The notes under the pieces are model-generated. The model saw only the letters and a list, made by a program, of their open reading frames with translations, did no database searches and had not been told where the DNA came from. A DNA stretch of 64,000 nucleotides from Tillus elongatus (lineage: Eukaryota > Arthropoda > Insecta > Coleoptera > Cleridae): the NCBI GenBank assembly GCA_964006375.1, contig OZ023269.1, forward strand, positions 128,225,309-128,289,308. Direction: 5' to 3'. The translations under genes were made by a program, and so were the position numbers. Positions 39,186 through 53,863 of the stretch are shown here, in pieces. Numbering within the stretch: the stretch's first letter is position 1; every line of letters begins with the position of its first letter.

Positions 39186-40882
39186 CCCTACATGTTTTTA
39201 TCACAATTCGATGGATCACACTTTTCTGAATGCGGAGATACCCCATATGTATGGTCTAATATTACAGTTTTCAATACAGGGTAGAAATTTAATACCGAAA
39301 TATTAAAACTAAACAGTTTAATCTGAAATTCAAATTTCGAAAATAAACTTAATAAAAACGCTCCCTTTCTTATAATAAATGTTCAAAATATTCTCCATTC
39401 ACTTGCAGACAACAAAATAATCTGCTCTGGAGTTCTTCCCTAACTCTGTTCAACACGTCAGGCGTTATGTTCCTAATTTCTGTTATTATTTTCATTTTCA
39501 AATCATCTAAAACAGCAGGTTGCATTTTATACACTCTGTTTTTAAGGTATCCGCATAATAAGAAATCAAGAGTTGTAAGATCTGGTGATCTAGCGGGTCA
39601 TTCTACGAAACCTATTCGTCCAATCTATCTTTGTGGAAAGACTGTGTAAATACTCCCGTACTTAAAGAGCAAAGTGGGGCGGTACACCGTCTTGTTGAAA
39701 CCATATCCTTTCATGGGGAATATTAAGTTCCATTACATTTGGATACAATTCTGCTAACATTGACACAACCTGTTGTCTTAGCATTTATAAATATATTGGA
39801 CCGTTTAGATTTTCTATAAAAACAGGTCCAACTACGTGATCACCAATGATACCAGCCCAAACGTTCAATTTCTGAGGACGCTGAGTAGGTGTTTGTCGCA
39901 TCAAGTGGGGGTTTTCGGCAGCCCAGTATCTGCAATTTTGCCTGTTTACATCGCCATTCAAAATAAATGTTGCTTCATCGGAAAACAGAACGTCAGCAGA
40001 AGAAATAACATTTCTATGTAACATGTCCAGCAGTTATTCACAAAATTGCAGTCTTCTATCAGAATCACCGTCAATCAACTCTTGAACGTGTTGTAGTTTA
40101 TAGGGATGCATTTTTTCGTTTTTGAGACACCTTAAAACTGTTGATTGACTAACATCATTTTCACGTGCAACTTGACTGGTAGAAGTTGTTGGTTCTTTTT
40201 GAAAAGTCAATCAAATATTGAGTTTTACATCTTCTTCAACAAACTTGGGTCTCCTGTGGTTTAACGTGTCCATAATCACGAAACTGTGAATGTATCTTTG
40301 ACACAGTTCCCTGGGTTAGCGACGGCAAATCTGGATGTTTTTCATTAAATAGGTTAACAACTTGTGCCTGTGTTCTAGACATATCACCATACCCAATCAT
40401 CATTAATATTTATGTTCGCAGAGATTCAGTTAAGTATCGTATTATTAGACCAAAAATTAATTCAAATTATCGGAACACAATTACGACTAATTTATTAGGA
40501 GACTGTGCATTCCCCAATACACCACAAAATAAAGCAGAACCGTTAAATTTCACCTTTCACATTGCAAAAATTGGTAGTTAATAAGAAACGATTAATGATA
40601 CCAAGTACGTTTTAGATAAAGAGACAAGATAAGGAATTTAAGATAAGAGTCAGTGAAGAATTTCAGAGCAGATTATTTCGTGGTGTGCAAGTGAATGGAG
40701 AACATTGCTATTTAAAAAACAAATGGATAAAGTGGTGGGGGTAAAATCGTGGGAGTTTAATTTTTTAACTATGATTATAAGATAATGTTCGACAAATTAA
40801 ACTTCACGTCTCTCATCGTTTTCCACAAAAACTATTTTTGCTGAATAATGATTTTTATTCCATACGTGTGTTTCACACTGTA

Positions 40883-41142
40883 TATTCTTTTAACGGTTAG
40901 AGAGAAAAATGTCAAGAGTTTGGGTAATAGGAGAGAGTGCATGTGGAGATGTATGGAAGTAAAAAAGCAAAATTAGTATATCAGAAAAAAGTGTATAGAG
41001 AAATATTGTTAAGAAATGTATAGGGTCTGTGGTTTGCCAACATCTTTATGTAAATGGCGTATTGGGTAGTAGTAACATCAATAGCATCAGTCATAATATA
41101 ATACATTTCGTTTAATACTTGTTCTGAAATGAAATTTTACAG
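40883..41142. other. Intron, no gene seen
   Basis: Only the acceptor lead of exon 10 is recognisable at its end. Confidence 0.4.
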
Positions 41143-41226
41143 AGAGCCACCAGAGTCCACCAGAGATGCAAGTGGCCTACCAAGCTACGAACAAGCGCTC
41201 TATGACAGGGTGATAAATTCCATATT
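41143..41226 (+). CDS. Exon 10: phase 2-2 micro-exon, duplicate of exon 9 type
   Basis: Acceptor GAAATTTTACAG; donor GTAAGTACTTTTGC at 41227. 28 codons starting EPPESTRDASG, then LPSYEQAL, ending VINSI plus Leu. It matches exon 9 in length and in EST, PSYE, A, R and the final Leu. The first Pro of PPSY is Leu here (LPSY), so WW-domain binding may be weakened or lost in this copy. Confidence 0.72.
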
Positions 41227-41499
41227 GTAAGTACTTTTGCTATAACAAAATATTATAAATCACTGAGTTTTTGTATGTAACACCATATTCTTTTAATATA
41301 TCTAAGTTTCTGAAAATATACAGACATTCTAAAATATTCTTGCGTACTATATCAACACAAAGGAGTACCAACAAAATATAAAACGAAGATTCAAATAAGT
41401 AAATATGTTGAAGGGCTCGGGGCAAGAATGCCTTCAAGCCACATTAATATAACTTTGAGAAAATGGAGATAGAAGGTTTTAATTGCTCTGGTGCCTAGT

Positions 41500-43235
41500 C
41501 GTGGTCGGCCTGCTAGGGAGGCTCTCGGGAGGGGGGTATGAAGTACAGGGCTAATGCGGACGACAATGTCATCATAGTCCGAGGAAAGGTTACACAGTCA
41601 GTGTGGGAGCACATGCAGAAAGCACTGAAAGTGGTGGAAAGGTAGGCGCTTAGCCAAGGGCTCGGGGTGAGTCCCGAGAAAGCCACCGTCATACCATTTA
41701 CAAGGAGGAGGAAGTGGGAGGGTCACATAACTCTCATTCTATATGGTAGAAACATCCCGATGGCCAGCGAGGTAACATATTTTGGGGTCGTATTGGACTC
41801 TAAGCTAACCTAGAATGGCCACGTTGTGAAAAATACTGCGCAAGGCAGTTATGACTCTAGCCGTCACTAGGCGGCTATATTGAAAAACGTGGACACTGAC
41901 ACCTAGTACGGCACAGTGGCTGTAACAAGGGTGGTCAGACCATCATTAACATACGCGACACTGGTTTGGTGGCTAAGGTGACACAATCCAGTGCCAAACA
42001 AAAACTGGGCAAGATCCAAAGGATGGCTTGCCTCGGCATCACAGGGGCCATGACTTCAACCCCAACAGCCGCCATAGAGGTGTTGCTGGATCTGCCCCCC
42101 TTCACCTATTTATTATGGGGGAAGCTTGCATAGGACTATACTGCAATGATAGATTGAAAGCCAACCCAAGCTGCATGGGCCACTGCAAGATTCAGGAGAT
42201 CGCGAAGGAGCCCATGCTTATAATCTGTAGGGGAAATAGGCTTGCGAATCTGTAGGGAAAATAAGCTTGTGCATCTGTAGGGAAAATAAGTTTGCAGTGG
42301 TAATCCCCGACCGCAAGGCATGGCGGGGGAGACGCCGGACCTACCACGGGACGCGCTCGTCTGATCCACGGACAAATCCAGCGGGGAGCGTGGAACGGGG
42401 GCATATATTTATTCGGAAGGACTGAGGGTAAGGCACAGTATTTCCCTCGGGGCTCATGCAACGGTCTTTCAGGCCGAAATGTACGGAATCTTGCACTGCG
42501 TGCGGGAGAACAAGAGGAGGGGCTACACCAACAAGCGGATCCTCATAGCCACAGATAGCTAGGCAGCCCTTAAAGCCCTAATTAGCCCACGGGTAAATTC
42601 CAGGCTGGTTAGTGAATGCCGAGACGAGACGAGCGACCTGGCTGGGCAGAATGAAATCACCCTTATCTGGGTGCCGGGTCACTCGGGGGTCAAAGGTAAT
42701 GAAGCAGGTGACAGTCTCGCGAAGAAATGATCAGCAGAACCATTTATGGGACCAGAACCGGCCCTGGGCGTATCGAAAGACACAGCCAGGGGAATCATTA
42801 AGTACTGGGTCAGGGACCAGCATAAGGTATACTGGGCAGATTGTCCAGGGCTCAGACATGGGAAGACACTAATTGGGGATCCCAGTCCCCGGGAACATTA
42901 CAGGACTCTTGACGGAACACATGGCTGTCAAGAAACACCCGCATAAAATGGGGCGGTTTGAGGGGGACTTGGCATGCAGACTCTGCGGCGAGGGGGAGGA
43001 ATCAGTCCCGCACATCTTGGCTCTGGCCCGCCAAAGACAGCTGATCTACGGTCAGTCTAGACCGGAGACAGAGCAATATAAAACTTCACCCTACCAATCG
43101 CTGTGCAGACTAGTTCAAGGCACAGTGATTTTGGAATCGGTGGAGTAGAAAAGACAAAGGGCATGCACAATAAGCTAAAGGCTGCGGTGCTATCGGGGCG
43201 GCAAAGACGCAGACCAGCCCTAAGGAAGAAAAAAA
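41500..43235 (+). pseudogene. Family A non-LTR: end of reverse transcriptase, RNase H and 3' region
   Basis: A catalytic NADDNV box (YADD-type) at about 41556 is followed by VIPFTRRRKWEG and SEVTYFGVVLDSKLT. RNase H follows in changing frames: AEMYGILHCVRENKRRGYTN (Glu), RILIATDS (Asp; stop right after) and LIWVPGHSGVKGNEAGD (His). The C-terminal region is CRLCGEGEESVPHI and [20 protein letters not shown]. The 3' end near 43235 matches 4255, 16740 and 58700. At 42218-42295 a phrase with ATCTGTAGGGRAAATAAG repeats three times. Confidence 0.8.
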
Positions 43236-43488
43236 AAGGTTTTAATGAAATCTTGAAATTACGTGTCAAATTTATCTTCCATTAAATCCGTTGCAGATAG
43301 TTAAGATGTTGGTTTCATTCCTTGATTGAAAATAAAAGAGAGCAACTTTTCTCAAAATAAATTTATTTATGAAAAAATGTCCCTTATCCAACGTAGTACA
43401 TATTTTGGAATATCTAAGCCATAAACTTCCAAGCAAATTAAATATGCCCAAATTATAACACTTTAAAACTAAAAGAAAAATTATACCT

Positions 43489-43660
43489 TCAATATTCATC
43501 TAGTTCATAGTCATCACAATCTTCGTTTCCATCTACTTCCTCCGGTTGCTCCTCTGCCACCTCTACTTCGAATGTTTCGTCTCCCATTACGTGTGTGCAA
43601 AATTTACAGTTTTGTGGCAGATATGACTGAAAAAAGTGATCTGTTGTTGGGCTCTAATTA
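43489..43660 (-). pseudogene. Short acidic C-terminal ORF remnant
   Basis: The minus strand is open for about 55 codons to a TGA at 43489-43491. It reads DHFFQSYLPQNCKFCTHVMG, then a strongly acidic tail (EVEVAEEQPEEVDGNE, DDYELDEY). It abuts a Penelope-type hammerhead segment upstream. It looks like the C-terminus of a transposon protein or retrocopy. Family not recognised. Confidence 0.35.
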
Positions 43661-43694
43661 GATAAAATGTATGATTTGCCTTCCACAATTTTTC

Positions 43695-43740
43695 ATCCTC
43701 TGATGACGCTATCCTTGTTAGTGAAACGATCGTCAGGTAT
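43695..43740 (+). ncRNA. Hammerhead ribozyme motif (Penelope-associated, solo)
   Basis: CCU-CUGAUGA, stem II GCUAUC/GUUAGU (one mismatch), GAAA, stem III C-GAUC-G, GUC cleavage triplet and AGG. Followed by GATGTGTTGTGGTGATTTGG, the same trailing sequence as at 25434. Confidence 0.7.
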
Positions 43741-44317
43741 TTAAAAAGATGTGTTGTGGTGATTTGGGTTCTTCAAGTGTACTTATCAGTGCTTATCACA
43801 TGTTCCAATCTTCACTTATAGTAGTATACTTACTGTATAAGATTTCATGAAAACTTGTGTACGACATAATGTAAAATTTTAATAAATAAAATAATAATAT
43901 TAATAGAAGGAATGTACTACAAGAGTTTCTTCAAGTCTTGAACTTTCTTGGCACCTAAAGTAATTTACTCGTTGTACCTTTGTATTAGGTTTTTGGTTGT
44001 CCGTTGGTTCACTATTTTTTGTCCCCTTTTTCCAACATGACGTCCAGAAATAAGTGACGTGCTTTATAAACATGTAATTTGGATTTTCGCTATCATATAT
44101 TTATTTCTTTGTTATTGTAGTGACACCAGCCTTTTAAAACTCCTATTGTTTCATGACTAGTACATGTTGTTTCGATTTGCTCTACGCACGATGTCAAACC
44201 ACCCTTCTAGACACTACACTTGTTTTATAAGCTTTTTTATGGTAATCAAGTATATTATGGCATTTGTATATTCATTTTAATTGATCTTGTATTGCTACAA
44301 TATTCAAATATTCACAG
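43741..44317. other. Intron, no gene seen
   Basis: Tail of the hammerhead segment to about 43850, then AT-rich intron. Homology with the exon 12 region starts at 44240. Confidence 0.4.
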
Positions 44318-44398
44318 AGATACAGGTGATGAACCGCAGCCCTCTTGTTCTGGTGCAAACGACGCACCAATCGTAAATCAAGAGGCTGATTATGAATT
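44318..44398 (+). CDS. Exon 11: phase 2-2 micro-exon, recent duplicate of exon 12
   Basis: Acceptor AATATTCACAG; donor GTAAGTACTTTTATAG at 44399. 27 codons: DTGDEPQPSCSGANDAPIVN then QEADYE plus Leu. Homology with exon 12 covers the exon and about 75 bp of upstream and 200 bp of downstream intron (44240-44605 against 48087-48440), so this is a recent tandem segmental duplication. Acidic and Pro-containing, no domain. Confidence 0.75.
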
Positions 44399-44605
44399 GT
44401 AAGTACTTTTATAGTTCTTTTATTATATCCCTTATTACAAGCTTTAAAAAATCTATTGTCTTAGACAATTTCCATTACTATTTTTCGTTCTTTTCAACAA
44501 TTAAGTTTAGGCAAAACACATTTTGGCGTGTACCTTCAGAATTCACTTGACTTATTTCCTTAATCGTTCATAGAGCAAGACCTGAGTGCGATACTATTCC
44601 AAAAT

Positions 44606-45064
44606 GTTACAACATTCGTTCCAAAAAGTCCATTCGTGCATGTCATGGTTTTAGTGTAATATAGTCCATATGATATTTGTTGTGACAGACTGTCGATGCT
44701 TAATCCATGCAATAGCGGGGTGAATCGGTTGCTCACGTTATTTGGGCGAATGTCTAGTATAAACTACAACATACAGAAGGTATTTCAACGAAAACTTAAC
44801 CCTTTCTACAAAAAACAATTTGACTGTTTTGATTTTGATGCCGAGCGGAATCAATTTTATTACAAACTTAATGCACGCAACTTCATCTTCTTGCGTGTGA
44901 CAACCCCCTAAAGATTTTTAAATGGCAAGGGGGGTCATGTGACTAATGGGACATATCTATACAACAGTGTACTTTTCTGTACAATCGGTCATGTAGTCTT
45001 CCAAAGAATGAGAATTATACAATTACAGGATACTCTCGGGCGGATCGGCAACACGGATAATACA
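44606..45064. other. Intron, no supported gene
   Basis: A 71-codon + strand frame (44696-44911) is open but matches nothing I know. See the rejected list for the exon possibility. Confidence 0.35.
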
Positions 45065-45067
45065 AAC

Positions 45068-47082
<2,015 letters not shown>

Positions 47083-47173
<91 letters not shown>

Positions 47174-47190
47174 GGGTAGATAGATAGATT
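47083..47190. repeat. (TA)n then (TAGA)n microsatellite
   Basis: About 36 TA units then TAGA units. The TA part flanks the mariner-like element; the TAGA part is the 3' end of the next element. Confidence 0.95.
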
Positions 47191-47905
47191 TATTTGTCAT
47201 GAGCTGATACAAGGTTTCAGATAGACACGTCAATAAAATACAAAAACATAAGAATCAATAAGTAAAATAATATATAAAATATTCACATAAATACTAACAA
47301 TCACACACTATATCCCTGTGAAATCACAAATAAGACACAAAAAAGACTAGAAGTAAGCGCCATCACAACTATGATGATCTTAAGTACTTTTCTAACTCAT
47401 CGACAGAATAAAAACACTGTGAATATAGAGACTGTTTAAGTTTTCTCTCGAATTGCGCGACAGTACGACAATCCCCAATATGATTAGGCAGCAGATTAAA
47501 ATAATAAGAACTCGCATCCAACGGCGACTTTTTGCAAAATTAATTATTAGGTTTATTCAGATATTCCTAAAGCGAATATTATAGCTATGTAAATTGTAAT
47601 TGTGAGGCAAATTCTTTCTTTTCTCAATAACATGAGACATTAGCTTCAGTAAATAAACCCCAACAACTGTCAAAATTTTATTCTTTTTGACAACCTCCCG
47701 ACAAGGTTCCCGAAATTGAAGGTTAAAAATCGGGCGCAAAATGCATTTTTGATGTAGGAGAACCAAAGCTGAATCCGTCGCCTGACCCCACGACATAATG
47801 TTATAATTTATAGCTGAGTGGCCAAGAGCATAGTAAGCAGTCGACAGACTTTTAAATTAAGGTAGGACTTTAAAGCCTTTAAAATGCAAAAGCATCTGTT
47901 CAGCT
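47150..47905 (-). pseudogene. Non-LTR retrotransposon 3' end (CR1/Rex/Jockey-like)
   Basis: The minus strand reads YNIMSWGQATDSALVLLHQK, FREPCREVVKKNKILTVVGV and LHSYNIRFRN, the C-terminal part of reverse transcriptases of this broad group. A 3' UTR and (TCTA)n tail follow. 5'-truncated. Confidence 0.7.
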
Positions 47906-48163
47906 TGAGCAGACTGTATCAACATCACTGGACCAGGAGAATAGCGGCATTTCTGTATCTAGAAACATTTTATAAAAATTGTAACTTCAAAATAACTTGA
48001 GCTGAAAAGTGACATAAATGAAAAGTTGACTTAAATGGTAATAACTTTTGTATTTTTTTGTCTATGTCTAACGAGTTAGAAGAAAAGGTAATGAAGTATA
48101 TTATTGCACTTGTATATTAATCTTAATTGATCTTATATTGTTACAATTTTCCAATATTAACAG

Positions 48164-48247
48164 CGATACAGATGATGAACTGCAGCCCTCTGGTTCTGGT
48201 GCAACAAACAACGCACCAATCTTTAACCAAGAGCCTGGTTGTGAATT
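48164..48247 (+). CDS. Exon 12: phase 2-2 micro-exon, recent duplicate of exon 11
   Basis: Acceptor CCAATATTAACAG; donor GTAAGTACTTGTATAG at 48248. 28 codons: DTDDELQPSGSGATNNAPIF then NQEPGCE plus Leu. Differs from exon 11 by one inserted codon (ATNN against AND) and several substitutions while staying open, which argues that both copies are used. The TTATTACAAG-like intron block after the donor is shared with exons 11 and 13. Confidence 0.75.
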
Positions 48248-48439
48248 GTAAGTACTTGTATAGTTTTTTTATTATATCCATTATTACAAGTTTTTTTATT
48301 TATTATATGCCTTATTACCAGCTTAAAAAAATCTATTATTATCTTAGACAATTTCCATTACTATTTTTCCTTCTTTTCACTTGACTTATTGACTTAATCG
48401 TTCATAGAGCTAGACGTCAGTGTGATACTATTACAAAAT

Positions 48440-49480
48440 TTCGTGTAAAAAATGTTCCATCAATTGAATAATTTTTCATACAAAAATTTGCAACAAATGT
48501 TTCTTCAAAGAAAATACATTAAATTCATTTTTAAGGAAATTCGCTATTGAAAGAACATTTTGTACAAAAATAATTCGCCAATAAAAATAAATTAAATAAA
48601 TAAAAAAAATATTCAACATCTAAATCTAAATACAGAAGTAGATACTTTTTCTGTGGCTTCGCAGAGAAAATTATTTTTCCTGTGGATGCTGTAAAAATTG
48701 AATCCGGTTGTAGAGAAAAAAACAACCTCTTCTCATGTATCAAATCTCTACGTCTATGTTAACTGTGTCACGGTCTTACCAACTTAAGAGCAACAACAGC
48801 TGCTATTAAAATTGAACTTAAAGTCTTAAAAGTCCTTATATTTCATTAGTGATTTTTTCAACAAAAAGTCGCTAAAAATATTGGAATTACACAATCTGAT
48901 CAGATAACGTTCAAATTAAATGAGAGACGAAAAAAAGTTTAAAAACAAATTCAGTTAACAATAAGATTTGAATCCACGTCCCTTCGCTCATGAACCAGCC
49001 GTCTAACCCTTAGTAGCTTAGCAAGGAAAGTGTAATAAAAGGTAGGTAACCCATAATGGTCGTCAGTTATTTATTTGTAATATGTATGGTCTATTTTAGA
49101 GGCATTTTTTGCAACTATTTTAAGAAATGAGAAGTGTAGCATAAATCTTTAGTCTTTAGAGGCATATTTTGCAACTATTTTAACAAATAAGAAGAGTAGC
49201 ATAATCTAGAACATTCTAATATACATTTTATGCAATATTTACCATTTATACACCCCAATACTTATACTAATTGTCATGTTTCAAATCTCCAGTTTGACAT
49301 TTATAGGAGAAAAATTATCAGATTTTCAAAGTAATTTTTCTCGTACTTCCTGATCTTTTTGCGCCATGAAAAAATTAACGTTTTGTGGAATAGTTAATAT
49401 AGTTTCTTTAACATATGCAGAATTTTGGTATTGCGTTTTGTGTGCCTTTTAGTTGCACTTAAAGTTTGCTTCATTAAATG
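48440..49480 (-). repeat. Dispersed repeats R2 and R3, reversed
   Basis: Reversed match to 25480-26600, including the tRNA-like module at 48962-49030. A block with AGGCATnTTTTGCAACTATTTTA is duplicated at 49100 and 49158. Confidence 0.6.
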
Positions 49481-49650
49481 CATATAACATTTTTCTTTTA
49501 ACTTAGAGATTTAAGTTTTGTTGTAGATCTAGATCGATGACAGTGGCAACTTTCTGTACAGAAATTAATTAATCATGCGGCAAAGCAAGTTTATACGGTA
49601 CACTTTGTTTACTTTATAAACTTTTGTATAACTCATTTGATTTATTATAG

Positions 49651-49713
49651 AAACATCCCACAGCCAGCCAGTGGGTGCCCACCACCTGCTAGTCAAAATC
49701 TGGAATACGTGGC
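49651..49713 (+). CDS. Exon 13: phase 2-2 micro-exon, 21 codons
   Basis: Acceptor TTTATTATAG; donor GTAAGTATATATTTATTC at 49714. Reads NIPQPASGCPPPASQNLEYV plus junction Ala. Pro-rich. The following intron (49714-49795) carries a block similar to that after exons 11 and 12, which suggests a more diverged member of the same duplication series. Confidence 0.7.
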
Positions 49714-50009
49714 GTAAGTATATATTTATTCAAAATTATTATTACTATATTTATTATTACACATGGCTTATTACAAATATCTATTGCAATATCAATTTAA
49801 AAGTAACTGAGCCAGCTGGTTTAGATAAACCGATACTACAACTTTTAATGGAAGACTGTGGTAATCTGCTTACTAAAGACTTTATTTGATAATACAATTT
49901 ATTCAAACAATACAACAAAGAAATATTACACATCCATTTACATATATTAGCAGAGCTTTCGTTACACACTATACAACATTATTCGACATACTTTTCAACC
50001 TCTTAACTA

Positions 50010-50990
50010 AACTGTCACTGTCACTTGTAGCCGCTTCTGCAATTGATGTGACATGTTGGTGCCAATTGAGATTTCGATCCACAGAAATGCCAACAAGTGA
50101 AAGGGACTTTGAATAACTTGGTTGTTCATTGTGATGAGTCTAGGACTGGTGCATCTCTTATGAGAAAGAAAGCAAGACTGAGATTTGGTGGGGTTGAATT
50201 GTACAAGATTTCTACTTCCCCAGTCTAATATTTTTTGGAGATCCACAGAGACAGACCCCCCCCCCATGGGTCTGCGATCCTCATCTAATTGGGCTAAAGA
50301 GACAGGCTTAGAATATTGTATATTTGAGTGGAGGGTGCTGTCGTCAGCGTAACTGTGAACTGGGTTGGATGTGCTAGAGAGGATGTCATTGATGTGGAGA
50401 AGAAACAAAATAGGGGCTAAAGCTGAACCTTGAGGAACTCTTGCATTAATTGGATACAGTTTAGGGGAATGGCCATTCACGACAACATAAATGCTCCGGT
50501 TGGAGAGGAAATTTGCTGTCCAGGTATAGAGTTTTGGTGGTAGGCCATAGGCCGGAAGTTTATTAAGCAGCACTGCGTGTCAGACCTGGTCGAATGCTTT
50601 GGATATGTCTAGAGCGACAATCTGGGATTCACCGTGTAGTTCCATAGACTTGTTCCAAGGATGGGTGACAAAGGAAAGGAGGTCGGCAGTTGATCTGCCC
50701 TGACGGAATCCATACTGTCTGTCGTGGATTAGACTGTGTTTTTCAAGAAATTTTAGTAACTCGGTGTTTATATACTTTTCCATCACTTTAGAGACGACTG
50801 AAAGGAGAGAAATAGGCCTGTAGTTGCTCGGAAGTGCTTTGGATCCTTTCTTGGGGACGGGTTGTACTCGAGCAGTTTTCCAGTTACTAGGGAATCTTAC
50901 AGGAGAGAAAATATTATAATCGCTGATTGTTGACATTTCCTTTTCTTTAATGTTTGAATATGATTGCATGCTTGCACCATTTTTTTGTTG
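50010..50990 (-). pseudogene. CR1/Jockey-type non-LTR, internal fragment (family B)
   Basis: Two minus frames: 50969-50580 with FPSNWKTARVQPVPKKGSKA, QYGFRQGRSTADLLSF and ALDISKAFDQV, and 50573-50007 with LPPKLYTWTANFLSNRSIYV, ARVPQGSALAP, SYADDSTLHS and LDWGSRNLVQFNPTKSQSC. Here the ISKAFDQ Asp region is complete, with a single stop between the frames. Neither the 5' part nor the family 3' tail is present. Confidence 0.85.
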
Positions 50991-51026
50991 ATTTTATTAT
51001 TTTAATACAATACTATATTTTTACAG

Positions 51027-51095
51027 CCACAAAGGTTATCCAATACTGCGAAAATTGATTGGACGTCAAGAACTGAATAAACCACAGTACACTAC
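51027..51095 (+). CDS. Exon 14: phase 2-2 micro-exon, 23 codons, basic
   Basis: Acceptor CTATATTTTTACAG; donor GTGAGTATT at 51096, the only GTGAGT donor in the series. Reads HKGYPILRKLIGRQELNKPQ then YT plus Thr. Unlike its neighbours it is basic and not Pro/Ser-rich. It may be the start of a structured linker before the kinase rather than part of the repeated disordered region. Confidence 0.68.
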
Positions 51096-51195
51096 GTGAG
51101 TATTCTTAATATTACGTAGTAGATGAAATGTTGACTGTGACTTTTTTTTACTTTAACTTGTTTTTCTTTGGGAATTGTGTATCATTTCTATGGAA

Positions 51196-51198
<3 letters not shown>

Positions 51199-51266
<68 letters not shown>
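51199..51266. repeat. (TA)n microsatellite
   Basis: About 34 units, just before the hAT remnant and 100 bp after exon 14. Confidence 0.95.
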
Positions 51267-51269
<3 letters not shown>

Positions 51270-51271
<2 letters not shown>

Positions 51272-52580
51272 TCTGCCAGCTGCAATTGAGATCGTAGAAA
51301 CTATGTTTGGAGATAATTTTGCTAAACAATTGCGATCTATATCTCTATCAAATGATACTGTTGCCTGTTGAATTAGTGATAGAGCTGAAGATGTACAGCA
51401 TGCACTTTTCGGCGAGTTGCGTGACAATTTCTTTTTCAATTCAGCCTAATAAGGCAACAGATAGCAATAAAAATGCTTATTTAATTGCCTATGTTCGATT
51501 TTGTGATGGTCAGCAGTAAAAGAACAACTATTCTGCAAACCAATAGAACTCAAAGCAACGGCACTTGCATTATTTGCTATTTTAAATGATTTTCTAAACC
51601 AGGCAAACAGAGTGGAAAACGTCGGAATATGCACCGATGTGTGGAAGCTCCCAAAGTATACAAGCTCTTGTGAAACATAGATTTCCATAGTGTATCTGGA
51701 CACATGATCCACAGAGACGTTCTTGCTTACAAAGTAATGAGTGCTGGTCTGAATATTGTGCCAACGGCGGTGGTAATCGAGTAAATTATATAAAAATCAG
51801 ACCCATAAAATCAAGAATCTTTTCTGCACATTGTAAAGACATGGATGCAGTACAGCGTTACTGTTTTATTGCGAAGCAAGATGGTTATCACGTGGGCATT
51901 CTTCTCAATGTATTTATGAACTAATGAAATCGCTATTTTTCTAGAAGAGGAAACCGACTGGAAGCCGAGAAGTTTCAAGATGATTTAATTGTGATGAAAT
52001 TGATCAACTTGGTCGACATATTCAAGAAAGTAAATACCTTGAATCTTCAACTCCAAGGAACAACCACACATATGTTGGATACGAGTGATAAAGTTAATGC
52101 GAAAACTAGAATTCTGGAGCATAAATCTAAAGCAAAAACCTAGAAATGTTTGCAAATGTGGGTGAAAGTGTTAGGACTTACGAGGCTAAAGAACAACATG
52201 TGGAAGTTGTTTATGTAACCATTGAAAATCATTTAGCCATGCTGGAAAAGAATTTTAAAAAGTATTATATTGCTAACTTCAACTTGATAGCAACTTACGA
52301 GTGGGTTAGGGACCCATTTCAAAATACTCCCGAAGGTCTCTCAATTGCCGAAGAAGAAATCTTTATAGACTTCACAGCAAAAGGCGAAATCAAGAGAGAA
52401 TTTAGTAACAAATCACTCTTTGAATTTTGGGCAGATTGGTATCTATTGCTTTTGCTTCAGTTATTTTTTTAATAATATATTTTTCACATTTTTTCTCAAT
52501 ATGCTCGCGCCTCCCATTTAGTTTTATCACACCCCGTTAGGGTGCCGCACCCCACGGGTTGAGAATTGCTGGCCTAGAAA
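51270..52580 (+). pseudogene. hAT-superfamily transposase remnant (ZBED5-like)
   Basis: Reading across frames on the + strand: AAIEIVETMFGDNFAKQLRS and ISLSNDTVA (SNDTV block), NAYLIAYVRFCDGQQ, WIHCVIHREVLASK-like, INLVDIFKKVNTLNLQLQGT, and a C-terminal FKKYYIANFNLIATYEW with FEFWADWY. These are the ordered landmarks of hAT transposases related to vertebrate ZBED5/EPM2AIP1 proteins. A CCCACGGGTTGAGAATTGCT end follows at 52551, typical of hAT termini. Many stops. Confidence 0.7.
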
Positions 52581-52689
52581 AACAAGCAAGTTGCGATTAA
52601 CAAAGAGTAATAATAAAGCTTTAATGATCGAATTTCAGTATGTTATATTGTAGATAAAACGTGATAGGAGCTATATACATACTATAATA

Positions 52690-53769
52690 TACATTAACTA
52701 AGAAGTGTACTTATTAGCGACCTACATATAATATAATATAATAACGTTTATTTATATCTACATATAAAAATTACAATAAAAATAAATGCAAAGCTACAAA
52801 CTTATTACTAATATAAAACTCAGTTTTAAAACACTTATTACTAATACACTTTTATCACAAAAATTCTATCAAACAACTGATTGCACAACATTAATGGTAA
52901 CAATTTAAAACTGAAACTATCTATATTTTGGTCAGGTACTCTTCAACTTTAGTTTTAAACAACCTAACACTTTCTATGTTTTTTTATATCACTAGGAAGT
53001 GAGTTATATTCCTTAGCACCCTTGAAAAAACTGAATTTTGTGCCATCTTTGTGTTCTTATGTTCTAGAAAGAAGTCACTCTTACGTCTTGTCCCATAATT
53101 GTGCACCTCATTGAAGTATGTTAGACATTCTTTAAGATAGACTGGTGTAATTCCTTTTTTATTTTATGTAGAAAAACAAGTACATTCGATCTTAACAGTC
53201 TCTCCATTCTAGCACCCTCAATATGTTTACAATTTTCTCATATTTACTGCAACCTAATATTATTCTCATTCCTCTATTCTGAAGTAACTGTAATCTATTT
53301 ACAGCTTCCTTATTTGCCAAATACAAAACTGAGGAGGCATAATGAAAATGTGACAGGACTATAGTATTATAAATAGTTTTCCTGGTCCATATGGATAAAT
53401 AAGGACTGGCTCTTTTCAAAACACCTAACTTTTTTGAAATTTTTTTACACAGATAATCTACATGCTCACCAAACATCAAATTGCTATCCACCATTATACC
53501 TAAATACTTTATGGAATCCACTATTTTAATCATTTGTTTAACTATTTGTAGTCCATCTGTGATCTGCATTCCCAACTTGTAAAAATGTTTAAAAACCATC
53601 ATTATCGTTTTTTCAAGATTTAATTTTAATCTATTTATTATCAATCATTTACTTATGTTTTCTAGATCTTCTTGTAACTTTCCAATTATTTCATTATAAT
53701 TATCTCCTGCTATATAAACTACCGCATAAACTGCAAATAAATGACGTGTGCGTTAAGCAGTTTTCAATG

Positions 53770-53863
<94 letters not shown>

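Noticed and set aside
44678..44790. Possible extra exon after TTGTGACAG with NSGVNRLLTLFGRMSS
   Set aside because: The reading resembles the INRG tail type, but there is no GTAAGT donor in phase 2; the nearest GT (cagaag/gtattt) would give phase 0. It may be a dead exon copy.
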